From positions 1 through 33,910 of the forward strand of contig JAJSLM010000011.1 of the NCBI GenBank assembly GCA_026127925.1: 33,910 bases of DNA, written 5' to 3'. This stretch comes from Thermoplasmatales archaeon. GTDB lineage: Archaea > Thermoplasmatota > Thermoplasmata > Thermoplasmatales > Thermoplasmataceae. The position numbers and the translations under genes were made by a program. Positions 24,615 to 31,859 of the stretch are shown here, in pieces. The notes beneath the pieces were generated by a model. It saw nothing but the letters and a program-made list of their open reading frames with translations. It was not told where the DNA came from and made no database searches. How positions within the stretch are numbered: position 1 is the stretch's first letter; each line of letters begins with the position of its first letter.

Positions 24615-25763
24615 TTATTTGACGAATTCCACGGAACTTTCGTCATTTCCTACTCCTATGATCTTCTTTATCGCTCCAACTTCCCTTCCGCCAGATATCA
24701 TGTAAGGTGACTTCACACCGGTCAAGAGCAGAAGAACTTTTATCGCGTCCCCCATCTCAGGTTCGGCAGAGGCTCCCCAAATTATTCTCGCGTCTTTGTC
24801 TATTTTATTTTTGATTTCTGCCATTGCAGAATGTGCCTCTCCTATGGACATATTCGGCCCCCCAACTACTCTGATAAGGCAGTTTTTGGCTTGGGATATA
24901 TCGGCTTCAACTAGTGGAGACGCTATTGCTTCGTTCAGCGCATTGAGAACCCTGTTTTGCCCTCCCTGTGACATACCTACTCCAACCATTGCAACGCCGC
25001 CGTCTTTCATGATGGTTTTTATATCTGCATAGTCAAGATTTACTATGCCAGTCTTGGTGATCAGTTCAGTTATCCCTTTCATAGTCTCTGCAAGTACGGA
25101 ATCTGCAAAGTGGAATGCTTCCTGTATTGGTTTAGTTGGAACAAGTTTTAGTAGCCTGTCATTTGGTATAACAACAACAGTGTCTGAGTAATTTGAGATC
25201 CTTTCAAGACCATTGACAGCATTTTCCATTCTCACGCGGCCCTCAGCAGTAAATGGCAATGTAACGATAGATATTACCAACGATCCGGCGTCTCTCGCAC
25301 TTTTCGCGACGATTGGTGCAGAACCAGTCCCAGTTCCACCCCCGAGGCCGCAGGTAACAAACGTTATGTCTGCTCTCTGAACTAGTTTTTGAATTGTTGG
25401 GAGATCTTCCATTACGGACTCTTCTCCAATCTGCGGAACTGCACCGCAACCAAGTCCCCTCGTGGTCTTTTTTCCGATCAGGACTTTGTGCCGAGCTTTT
25501 ATTGTGGCAAGGTGAGCAACATCAGTGTTGACGGCTATAAGCGAGGCACCCACAATTCCTTCAGAGCTGAGCCTGTTTATCGTATTGGTCCCACCACCTC
25601 CGCATCCTATTATCTTGATCCTCACACCGAGTTTCATAGCCACTTCGGCTATTTCCTGATCCTCAGGTAAGATCTCTTCGGTCTGTTGAACAGACGCCTT
25701 TTCACTCGCATTTTCTGTATTTCCGAATGCCGATTTATAGAGCAAGTCTACAATATCTCCCAT
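24615..25763 (-). CDS. ftsZ: Cell division protein FtsZ
   Basis: 382 residues. GTP-binding features: GCGGGGTNTINR (about residue 53), the tubulin signature GLGGGTGTGSAP (about 139) and the T7 loop NLDYADIKTIM (about 245) needed to hydrolyse GTP in the neighbouring subunit. A 40-residue acidic N-terminal extension precedes the core, as in archaeal FtsZ. The C-terminus is short (NDESSVEFVK), without an obvious bacterial-type FtsA/ZipA peptide. The ATG at 25763 has GGTGA 4-5 bases upstream. The TATA box GGTATATATAC (centred near 25812) places the transcript start only about 20 bases ahead, next to a small overlapping ORF. Confidence 0.97.
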   Translation of the reverse strand: MGDIVDLLYKSAFGNTENASEKASVQQTEEILPEDQEIAEVAMKLGVRIKIIGCGGGGTNTINRLSSEGIVGASLIAVNTDVAHLATIKARHKVLIGKKTTRGLGCGAVPQIGEESVMEDLPTIQKLVQRADITFVTCGLGGGTGTGSAPIVAKSARDAGSLVISIVTLPFTAEGRVRMENAVNGLERISNYSDTVVVIPNDRLLKLVPTKPIQEAFHFADSVLAETMKGITELITKTGIVNLDYADIKTIMKDGGVAMVGVGMSQGGQNRVLNALNEAIASPLVEADISQAKNCLIRVVGGPNMSIGEAHSAMAEIKNKIDKDARIIWGASAEPEMGDAIKVLLLLTGVKSPYMISGGREVGAIKKIIGVGNDESSVEFVK

Positions 25764-25783
25764 AATTTCACCATGTCCTCCAT
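25748..25783 (-). other. Short upstream ORF overlapping the ftsZ start
   Basis: ATG at 25781-25783 opens MEDMVKLWEIL and stops at TAG 25748-25750, in a different frame from ftsZ (start 25763). From the TATA position the transcript would begin about 3 bases before this ATG, so it could be initiated as a leaderless message. No known protein is matched; it may simply be incidental. Confidence 0.3.
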
Positions 25784-25874
25784 GTGTCTGTCAATATTAA
25801 CAAAACAGTATATATACCTTTTGTCGCTGAGATTAATAATATGCGGTAAATTAGGATTTCTGTCAAAAGACGTC

Positions 25875-25889
25875 ATTTGTCTGACAAAT
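25875..25889. promoter_or_regulatory. Perfect palindrome ATTTGTC-T-GACAAAT upstream of ftsZ/pyrE
   Basis: Seven-base arms around one base, about 60 bases upstream of the ftsZ TATA box and about 150 bases before pyrE. TGTCAAA/TTTGACA-type half sites recur several times in this gap. Confidence 0.5.
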
Positions 25890-25927
25890 ATCGCAATATG
25901 TTGCTTTACGTAACAAAGACATTATAT

Positions 25928-25962
25928 TTTTGACATTTTCTAAATTGAAATTTAGGTCAAAA
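25928..25962. repeat. Bulged hairpin before pyrE
   Basis: TTTTGAC (25928-25934) pairs with GTCAAAA (25956-25962), and inside it CTAAAT pairs with ATTTAG around a TGAA loop, with ATTTT bulged on the left: 13 base pairs in all. It lies 60-100 bases before the pyrE start and may act as DNA sites or as an RNA structure if the transcript begins upstream. Confidence 0.45.
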
Positions 25963-26030
25963 TTACACCGGTAAGTCTGTACTAAAGGCTCGATTTCTGG
26001 GACGAGGATTGAAGGAAAAATTAATAGCAT

Positions 26031-26576
26031 TTGAATTATCGCCGTAAAGAGAATTTGGATAACAAAAGTAAAGAACTTGCATCATTACTTCTGCGAGAAA
26101 AGGCCGTTAAATTCGGGGACTTTATTCTAACATCGGGAAGGCATTCTGATTATTATGTCGACATAAAGGATGCGTGCACGGAACCAATAATTTTACGCCT
26201 CATTGTTGAAATTCTCAAGGATAAGATCGTGGAGAAGAAAGTCGCTGGCGTTGAACTCGGAGCCGTTCCCATTCTGGTTGGCGTGTCATATGCTCTTAAC
26301 CTCCCTTATGTTATAAAACGTAAAGAAATTAAGCATGGAACCGGGAGGCTGAATATAGGGATAATAAACAAAGGTGAGCACATTGACGTGATTGAAGATG
26401 TCGTAACAACCGGGAACTCCTCACTGGAATGTGTAAAATATCTCAGGGAGAACGGTGCTTTGGTGTCGCGTGTTTATTGTGTTGTCGACCGAGAAGAGGG
26501 TGGAAAAGAACTACTTCATGCCAGTGGGGTTGAACTTATTCCGATTTTAAAAATATCTGACTTAAGATCAAGATAG
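26031..26576 (+). CDS. pyrE: Orotate phosphoribosyltransferase
   Basis: 181 residues from the first TTG. The PRPP site reads VIEDVVTTGNSSLE (D-D/V-V-T-T-G type). Other conserved parts: FILTSGRHSDYYVDIK, VAGVELGAVPI and PYVIKRKEIKHGTGR. It makes OMP from orotate and PRPP. The start is uncertain: TTG at 26031 or the in-frame TTG at 26055, which begins closer to the family's usual N-terminus (MDNKSKELASLLL). The end overlaps the converging aif6 gene by 9 bases. Confidence 0.95.
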   Translation: MNYRRKENLDNKSKELASLLLREKAVKFGDFILTSGRHSDYYVDIKDACTEPIILRLIVEILKDKIVEKKVAGVELGAVPILVGVSYALNLPYVIKRKEIKHGTGRLNIGIINKGEHIDVIEDVVTTGNSSLECVKYLRENGALVSRVYCVVDREEGGKELLHASGVELIPILKISDLRSR

Positions 26577-27218
26577 AACGTCGTCAATCCTTCCAATTTC
26601 AATTGGTGTGGTTTCCCTTCCTATAAACACGCCCTTGCTGTTAGCTATGATAGACGACCCAACATAAGGATTCCCAAAATTCGCAGTGCCAGGTTCCACG
26701 GGGACCTTAAATATGCTCCTTAGTTCTAAGATTTCCTCCTCATTTGCTTCGGAGGTTACCAGCATACCCTTTGGTGTGAGTACAGCAGCACTCCCAACAG
26801 TCTTTATTCCTCCTATGGTTCCCTTTATCACTTCGACGTCCAGTGCGTCAGCTATCTTTTTTACCGAACTGGCTGTGTATCCCTTATGAACCATTGCAAC
26901 CTTGTCATTGGTAATTATGTTGTTCCCAACGGCATTTAGTTTATCTTTTAGAAAAGTGATCTCTCTTTCGACACCTTCTGGCAGTTGAAAATCGGTTCCA
27001 GTGAAACCTATGATAACGCCTCTGGAATTCATAGAAAGAAGCGTCCCAACGAGATTTGAACTGTCAATCTGGACCTTGAAAGTTTTCACTCCTAGTCCAG
27101 CAGAAATCTCCGTTTCTTCCTTCTGCTCAATGCCGATAGGAAGAAAAGCGATATCCTCCCATACTCTTGCATATACTCCTATAAAATCGCTCAGGAGAAT
27201 TGAGATCTTCTTAATCAT
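26568..27218 (-). CDS. eif6: Translation initiation factor aIF6
   Basis: 216 residues from ATG 27218, four bases after the L31e stop and at the conserved beginning MIKKISILLSDFIGVYARVW; the in-frame ATG at 27266 lies inside rpl31e. The repeated alpha-beta units of the pentein fold are seen in GTLLSMNSRGVIIG, 'GTIGGIKTVGSAAVLTPKGM' and 'FGNPYVGSSIIANSKGVFIG'. aIF6 binds the 50S subunit and prevents premature joining. It closes the ribosomal operon; its end overlaps pyrE by 9 bases. Confidence 0.96.
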   Translation of the reverse strand: MIKKISILLSDFIGVYARVWEDIAFLPIGIEQKEETEISAGLGVKTFKVQIDSSNLVGTLLSMNSRGVIIGFTGTDFQLPEGVEREITFLKDKLNAVGNNIITNDKVAMVHKGYTASSVKKIADALDVEVIKGTIGGIKTVGSAAVLTPKGMLVTSEANEEEILELRSIFKVPVEPGTANFGNPYVGSSIIANSKGVFIGRETTPIEIGRIDDVLS

Positions 27219-27222
27219 AATT

Positions 27223-27492
27223 TTACGGAAGCAGAACTTCTGCTGTACCATCCTGGAGCTTAACAACTTTGACGGTTAGTTTTGACGGTATTTTGGTCTT
27301 TCCCCTTTCCCATATCCTGTTGTTCACCGTTGTGTCAATCCAGATCTTGGACATTTCGGTTTTCGTGTTTTTTGAGACAAAAGTCTTCAGAACATTAACC
27401 GCAGAATCAGCTCTTCTACTTCTCGATGAGAGCTTAGCTTTACGAAGCGGTACATTGAGTATGATTTCATTTTGTACTTCAGTTTCTACCAT
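27223..27492 (-). CDS. rpl31e: Large ribosomal subunit protein eL31
   Basis: 89 residues. Motifs: EIILNVPLRKAKLSSRSRRA, AVNVLKTFVSKNTK and IWIDTTVNNRIWERGKTKIP. Length and sequence are standard for archaeal L31e, which lies at the peptide exit. The gene follows rpl39e by 10 bases with a GTGAG site between and is followed by aif6 at 4 bases. Confidence 0.96.
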   Translation of the reverse strand: MVETEVQNEIILNVPLRKAKLSSRSRRADSAVNVLKTFVSKNTKTEMSKIWIDTTVNNRIWERGKTKIPSKLTVKVVKLQDGTAEVLLP

Positions 27493-27502
27493 ATTAACTC
27501 AC

Positions 27503-27658
27503 TTATAGTTTGAGATTTGATCTTCTCCAGCTCCTACGCTTGGGATTCGTTGTAACTTTCCTGTCGGTTTTCATCATTACCCATCCAGGGACTCTCCTAT
27601 TCGCCTTTATCCTGTTCATAAGTCTGTTCTTTCTGCCAGTTTCTTTATTCCTACTCAT
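27503..27658 (-). CDS. rpl39e: Large ribosomal subunit protein eL39
   Basis: 51 residues. [20 protein letters not shown] continues [20 protein letters not shown] and [11 protein letters not shown], the whole L39e sequence. ATG at 27656-27658 has GGAG at good spacing, located within the end of the preceding gene; TAA at 27503-27505. L39e lines the exit tunnel. It is easily missed by length cut-offs. Order (S19e, PDCD5-like, L39e, L31e, aIF6) is the one common across archaea. Confidence 0.97.
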   Translation of the reverse strand: MSRNKETGRKNRLMNRIKANRRVPGWVMMKTDRKVTTNPKRRSWRRSNLKL

Positions 27659-27660
27659 CC

Positions 27661-28002
27661 TTATCTCCTTTCTATTTTTGTTTCTCTTTGTGTTCCGGTT
27701 AATTTTGAAAGTATGCCTCTTATATCTTCATCGGTCAAAGGATTTCTGATCCTTCCCATCCCTGCCAATTGTATTAATTGATTTTCCACATTTTCTGCCA
27801 TTTCAGGCTTGACCAGTCTTACGTTGGCAAGTCTTTCTCTCGCCTCAGGAGTCAATATTTGTCTAAGTATTTGTTGTCTTTTCGCCCTTTCTGTTTCCTG
27901 TTCCCTTTTTTGTTCTTCCAGCTCCTGCTGATCTTGAACCCCGCGCTGCATTTCAAGAAGTTTTCTTCTTCTTATCTGTTCAAGTTCATCTTCATCGTCC
28001 AT
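27661..28002 (-). CDS. PDCD5-family DNA/ribosome-associated protein
   Basis: 113 residues. A charged N-terminal coiled coil ([20 protein letters not shown] and following) precedes the three-helix PDCD5 core '[20 protein letters not shown]', then '[19 protein letters not shown]'. Archaeal members are called DNA-binding proteins, but their constant place in the S19e-L39e-L31e-aIF6 operon suggests a ribosome-linked role. Two bases separate its stop from the rpl39e ATG. Confidence 0.95.
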   Translation of the reverse strand: MDDEDELEQIRRRKLLEMQRGVQDQQELEEQKREQETERAKRQQILRQILTPEARERLANVRLVKPEMAENVENQLIQLAGMGRIRNPLTDEDIRGILSKLTGTQRETKIERR

Positions 28003-28012
28003 TTTACCTCAC

Positions 28013-28465
28013 TCATAGATATTTTTGAAGGGCAGGTGTTTTTTCGGAAATGGATTTCATCAGTTCTTTTGAAGTTTTTTCAAGGAGTGAAGTCCCTTGA
28101 GGCGTTAAGCTCCTGCCGCGTTTTTCTGTCTTAACGTATCCGAGTTCTTCCAGCGTTTTTATTGTATGCCTGATTATGAATCTGCTTCCATTTCCAGGGT
28201 GATATCGTTTCGATCCAGCGTCCACCCGGCCTCCATACTCACTGCTGAGCCTTGAGATTCCTATGGGGCCGTAGACAGATATTTTACGAAGTGTAGAAGC
28301 CATTCTTCTATAAAACCAATCAGGTGTATCCCACTTCTTTTCTTTATGCATACCTGCCTTCAGGTATCTTGTCCAATCCGGGACTTTAATCCTTTCATCT
28401 TTCTTGAATATCTCTGTTATGCTTTCGATTAGCATATCTGGCGGAACTTTCAAAGCATCAGTCAT
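28013..28465 (-). CDS. rps19e: Small ribosomal subunit protein eS19
   Basis: 150 residues. DWTRYLKAGMHKEKKWDTPD, 'WFYRRMASTLRKISVYGPIG' and 'GSRFIIRHTIKTLEELGYV' are standard S19e. First gene of a five-gene operon ending with aif6. TAAATTTAAAG near 28484-28495 on the plus strand reads as a TATA box on the minus strand about 25 bases before the ATG, so the operon transcript is probably leaderless. Confidence 0.97.
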   Translation of the reverse strand: MTDALKVPPDMLIESITEIFKKDERIKVPDWTRYLKAGMHKEKKWDTPDWFYRRMASTLRKISVYGPIGISRLSSEYGGRVDAGSKRYHPGNGSRFIIRHTIKTLEELGYVKTEKRGRSLTPQGTSLLEKTSKELMKSISEKTPALQKYL

Positions 28466-28609
28466 TTACTATCACGAGTTGAGGTAAATTTAAAGAGTCC
28501 TTATAACCTTAATGGTCGAAAACCGTCCTTTGCGCAAGTTGTTTACAGTGTACTTCAAATTGCGTACGGTTTGTTTTTCTTATCATATTCATTGTACTTC
28601 CGAACTGGA

Positions 28610-29599
28610 TCAAAGGATCGAAATATGGAGGAAGATGTGAAACATATAGGCTACAGTGAACGATGCAGCAGCTGCCAGCAGAGCAAGTAACGCAGCTTTC
28701 ATAGCTTCCCTAAAAACGGTCATGTTCATGGTTAGGGCTACGATCGCGTTAGAAAAACCTTGGACAAAAAAGACCAGAGAAGCGGAAACAATGAGAGCAT
28801 AATAAGGTAGCAGGAAAATATAAGGTATTATCGGTATCGCGGCACCTATTATATAGAAAACACCTACATTTCTTGCAGACGTTGTAGAACCTTTATTAAT
28901 GGATTTAATTTTCTGTAAATCATCGGATTGGTTCTTTAGGATTGCGCGGCGTTTGACCATTGAAATTCTGTACTTTGATTCCGTGTCAGCAGAAAGATAG
29001 GCACCCACACTCATGCTGATGGCTCCACTGATTGCAACTACGAGCCCGCCAAGGGCAATGTAATAATGGTCCGTTATTAGTGCAGTTAACCCTGCAAGCG
29101 CCGCTAGAACTTCCACGAGCCCATCGCTCATCCCATAGACAATGTCTCTGTTCCTCGAAACGAGCTTCTCGTTTTCTTCTAGTGAATAACTAAAGATATC
29201 CTCGTGCTCAATTTCGTCATCGATTATCCCCTCTATGTCAGTTTTGAAATTTTTGTTGTCCTGGGAGACGTCAGCAAAGGATCTGTATTTTGCCACGGTT
29301 TCAACTTCACCATGCTCCATCAATTTGACGGTAATTCCAGTGCCGAGAACAATGTGAAACATCAGAAGCATGCGGATTTTGAGTTTTCTAGACCTTATGT
29401 GGGCCGTTGAAATTCCATTCCGCTCGAGGAAATCTTTCCAGAATTTTGAATGCTTCTCTTCAACGGAAGCAAGCATGGAAAGTTCCTTGCTTAAACGATC
29501 ATCGGAAACGCGTTCCGAGAGTTTCCTGTAAAATTCCATATCTGTAAGCTCATCTCTATAGAATGTCCTGATTTTTGCAAGCTTCTTGGAAACTTCCAC
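28610..29599 (-). CDS. Ferritin-like/VIT1 fusion: iron (manganese) transporter of the MbfA type
   Basis: 329 residues. The N-terminal about 140 residues form a rubrerythrin-like four-helix bundle with Glu/His iron ligands (YRDELTDMEFYR, LASVEEKHSKFW, HGEVETVAKYRSF, DDEIEHEDIF). The remainder is a VIT1/CCC1 domain with five membrane segments, beginning NRDIVYGMSDGLVEVLAALA, and with an acidic cytoplasmic loop between the second and third. Bacterial proteins with this fusion export iron, with the ferritin part sensing or collecting it. GTG start at 29597-29599, with a TATA-like GTTTATTATTTTG about 27 bases upstream (leaderless). A 15-base palindrome separates it from the divergent aminotransferase. 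Confidence 0.88.
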   Translation of the reverse strand: MEVSKKLAKIRTFYRDELTDMEFYRKLSERVSDDRLSKELSMLASVEEKHSKFWKDFLERNGISTAHIRSRKLKIRMLLMFHIVLGTGITVKLMEHGEVETVAKYRSFADVSQDNKNFKTDIEGIIDDEIEHEDIFSYSLEENEKLVSRNRDIVYGMSDGLVEVLAALAGLTALITDHYYIALGGLVVAISGAISMSVGAYLSADTESKYRISMVKRRAILKNQSDDLQKIKSINKGSTTSARNVGVFYIIGAAIPIIPYIFLLPYYALIVSASLVFFVQGFSNAIVALTMNMTVFREAMKAALLALLAAAASFTVAYMFHIFLHISIL

Positions 29600-29652
29600 G
29601 TAACGGTAACATGTTCAAAATAATAAACTTAGAGATATCGTTTTACGAGATT

Positions 29653-29667
29653 CGTATTACTAATACG
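29653..29667. promoter_or_regulatory. Perfect palindrome CGTATTA-C-TAATACG between the VIT1 fusion and aminotransferase
   Basis: Seven-base arms around one base, in a 114-base divergent intergenic region, about 55 bases before one start codon and 47 before the other. It is upstream of both TATA boxes, so an activator or a shared repressor could use it. A metal-responsive regulator would fit the iron transporter. Confidence 0.5.
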
Positions 29668-29713
29668 TTTTGCATTTAGAAAAATATATATTATTAGTTG
29701 ATATAAGTAGATT

Positions 29714-31075
29714 ATGATGGAAAATACAAATTATGAAAAACTGGAAAAAATCGATATGAAGGTTACGCCGCCCGGTCCGAAGGCAAAGCAGGTTATTGAG
29801 GACGACAAGAAGTTTCTTGCAACCACAACAAAGTCATTACCCATCGTATGTGACACGGCAAGTGGTTCCTTTGTAAAAGATGTTGACGGGAATGTGTACC
29901 TGGATTTTGCCATGGGGATCAGCGTCACAAACGTCGGGCATGTAAATCCAGAAGTTTTAAAGAGCGTGGAGGAACAACTGCACAAGTTCTGGCACTTTGC
30001 AGGAACAGACTTCTATTATCCTCAGCAGGTTGAAGCGGCCAAGGCAATCAGCTCAGTGACTCCTGGAAAATTCCAGAAAAAGGTTTTCTTCACTAACAGC
30101 GGCACAGAGTCAAATGAGGCAGCAATCAAGTTTGTAAAGACGTATACGAAGAAACAGGAATTCATCGGTTTTATCGGCGGTTTTCATGGAAGGACCACAG
30201 GTTCTCTCTCTTTCACTTCGTCAAAGGCAATACAACAGAAAGGGTTCTTCCCGGCACTTCCGGGTGTGTTTCATGCACCATATCCTGATCCATACAGGAA
30301 CCCGTTTGGCATAGACGGTTATGAAGAGCCTGACGAACTAGAGGATCGCGTTATGGACTTCATTGAAAAGTTCATGATCAAGACATTCATTCCACCTGCC
30401 AATCTTGCGGGATTTCTCGTGGAACCGATCCAGGGTGAGGGAGGATACATAGTTCCTCCAAAAAATTTCCATAAAAAACTAAGGAAACTTGCAGATGAAA
30501 ACAACGCTGTGGTAATAATGGATGAGGTTCAGACAGGATTTGGGCGAACCGGGAAGTTCTTTGCGTCAGAGCATTTCGGCGTTGAGCCGGAGGTAATTTC
30601 CCTGGCAAAGTCAATAGCATCAGGTATACCCATGGGTGCCGTTGTTGTAAAGGACAAATTGGATTTCCCGGAGTCTGGATTGCACTCTAATACGTTTGGA
30701 GGGAATCCGATCGCAAGCGTTGCTTCAATTGCGACAATAAAGTATATCCAGGAGAATAATCTCTTAAAGAATGCTACTGTTCAGGGAGAATACCTCAGAA
30801 TGAGACTGAGAGAGCTCATGGACAAGTATACGAGCATTGGCGACGTCAGAGGTCTCGGATTGATGGTTGGTGTAGATTTCGTAAAGGATAGGAAAACGAA
30901 AGAACCAGATGCCAAGTTCAGGAACAGCGTATTACTAAAGTCTCTGGAGAACGGCCTGATCCTGCTTTCCACGGGATCCAGCTCAATTCGAATCATACCC
31001 GCACTAAACGTTACGGAAGCACAGATAGACATGGGAATGGAAGCTTTCGAAAAGGCCATAAAAACTTCCATTTAA
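29714..31075 (+). CDS. Class III (omega) aminotransferase, GabT/ornithine-type
   Basis: 453 residues. PLP-binding features: NSGTESNEAAIKFV (about residue 128), 'GFIGGFHGRTTGSLSFTSSK', VIMDEVQTGFGRTG (about 273) and the Schiff-base lysine in SLAKSIASGIPMGA (about 298). The long form with 'FLVEPIQGEGGYIVPP' resembles archaeal 4-aminobutyrate/ornithine aminotransferases and broad-range amino-acid racemases of this class. The substrate cannot be settled. ATATATATTATT about 28 bases before the ATG serves as the TATA box. Alternative start at the second ATG (29717). Confidence 0.92.
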   Translation: MMENTNYEKLEKIDMKVTPPGPKAKQVIEDDKKFLATTTKSLPIVCDTASGSFVKDVDGNVYLDFAMGISVTNVGHVNPEVLKSVEEQLHKFWHFAGTDFYYPQQVEAAKAISSVTPGKFQKKVFFTNSGTESNEAAIKFVKTYTKKQEFIGFIGGFHGRTTGSLSFTSSKAIQQKGFFPALPGVFHAPYPDPYRNPFGIDGYEEPDELEDRVMDFIEKFMIKTFIPPANLAGFLVEPIQGEGGYIVPPKNFHKKLRKLADENNAVVIMDEVQTGFGRTGKFFASEHFGVEPEVISLAKSIASGIPMGAVVVKDKLDFPESGLHSNTFGGNPIASVASIATIKYIQENNLLKNATVQGEYLRMRLRELMDKYTSIGDVRGLGLMVGVDFVKDRKTKEPDAKFRNSVLLKSLENGLILLSTGSSSIRIIPALNVTEAQIDMGMEAFEKAIKTSI

Positions 31076-31083
31076 ACTATTTA

Positions 31084-31095
31084 ATAATTTTTTTA
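31084..31095 (+). terminator. T-tract after the aminotransferase
   Basis: AATAATTTTTTTAT lies shortly after the stop codon, a typical archaeal oligo-T termination signal. The region is AT-rich and could also serve the converging Hjc-like gene. Confidence 0.4.
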
Positions 31096-31103
31096 TCTAA
31101 ATA

Positions 31104-31619
31104 TTAAACTTCCTGATTTACATAATCTATTATTTTGATCAAGGGCATACCGTCCTGCCACTTTAAGAAAAAGTTTCCATTTCTGGTGATACCTATTTTT
31201 GGAATCCTGTCATAGAGCCGTCTCACCCTGCCCACCGGCTGGGAAGGTGTGGAAAATATTCTCCAGGGGTCTCCAGATGCATTTTTTATCCTGAAGGCGT
31301 AAATAACGAAAAGCCCTGCCCTAGCACAATTGGCCATGAGTCTCTCCGCTTGTTCTTGGCGTTGACCGGATGCTTCTGTAAACATCAGTGTATCGGAGAT
31401 AGAGGATTTCACTTCAATTACAAAAGAGAAATCCGATCTTAAGGCTATTAAGTCTGCCCCAAGAGACCCGGCCGAGCGAGTGACATAAAACGGCTTTGAG
31501 ATCAGTGAACTTATGATTTGCTTTCCCGCTTCATCTAACTTCTTGGAAAATCTTTTTATCTGATCTTCCCGACCAGCGAGGATGGACGCTAACTCTCTTT
31601 CATAAATGCTGCCGTTCAA
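31104..31619 (-). CDS. hjc: Hjc-like Holliday junction resolvase (PD-(D/E)xK nuclease)
   Basis: 171 residues. The N-terminal 'NGSIYERELASIL', then VTRSAGSLGADLIALR and FSFVIEVKSS give the archaeal Hjc active site (E...D...E-x-K). Residues near 20-45 (EDQIKRFSKKLDEAGKQIIS) form an extra helical segment before the RSAGS core, making it about 40 residues longer than most Hjc proteins. Hjc resolves four-way junctions during recombination and fork restart. The start is TTG at 31617-31619, fixed by the conserved 'GS.YEREL'. It could instead be a related single-domain nuclease. Confidence 0.8.
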   Translation of the reverse strand: MNGSIYERELASILAGREDQIKRFSKKLDEAGKQIISSLISKPFYVTRSAGSLGADLIALRSDFSFVIEVKSSISDTLMFTEASGQRQEQAERLMANCARAGLFVIYAFRIKNASGDPWRIFSTPSQPVGRVRRLYDRIPKIGITRNGNFFLKWQDGMPLIKIIDYVNQEV

Positions 31620-31859
31620 TTCTTACTATAATCCGTGATCCTGTAAAATACTTACCGTCGGAGTGTCTTAACAGGTAAGTGGTTGGAACGAACTACGAAG
31701 CGATCTTGAGCAGTTGGAAAAAAATTTAACATACAACGCCTTATTCATGACGTTCGAATAATGGCATCAAAAGAAAAATAGCTATAAGTGAGCGCAATCT
31801 CAGCGAGATTAATAAAATCGAAATGTCTCTCGTCATTAAACATAGGTTAAAAGAAGGAA

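Noticed and set aside
27219-27266. Longer aIF6 start inside rpl31e
   Set aside because: The conserved N-terminus begins at 27218, four bases after the L31e stop.
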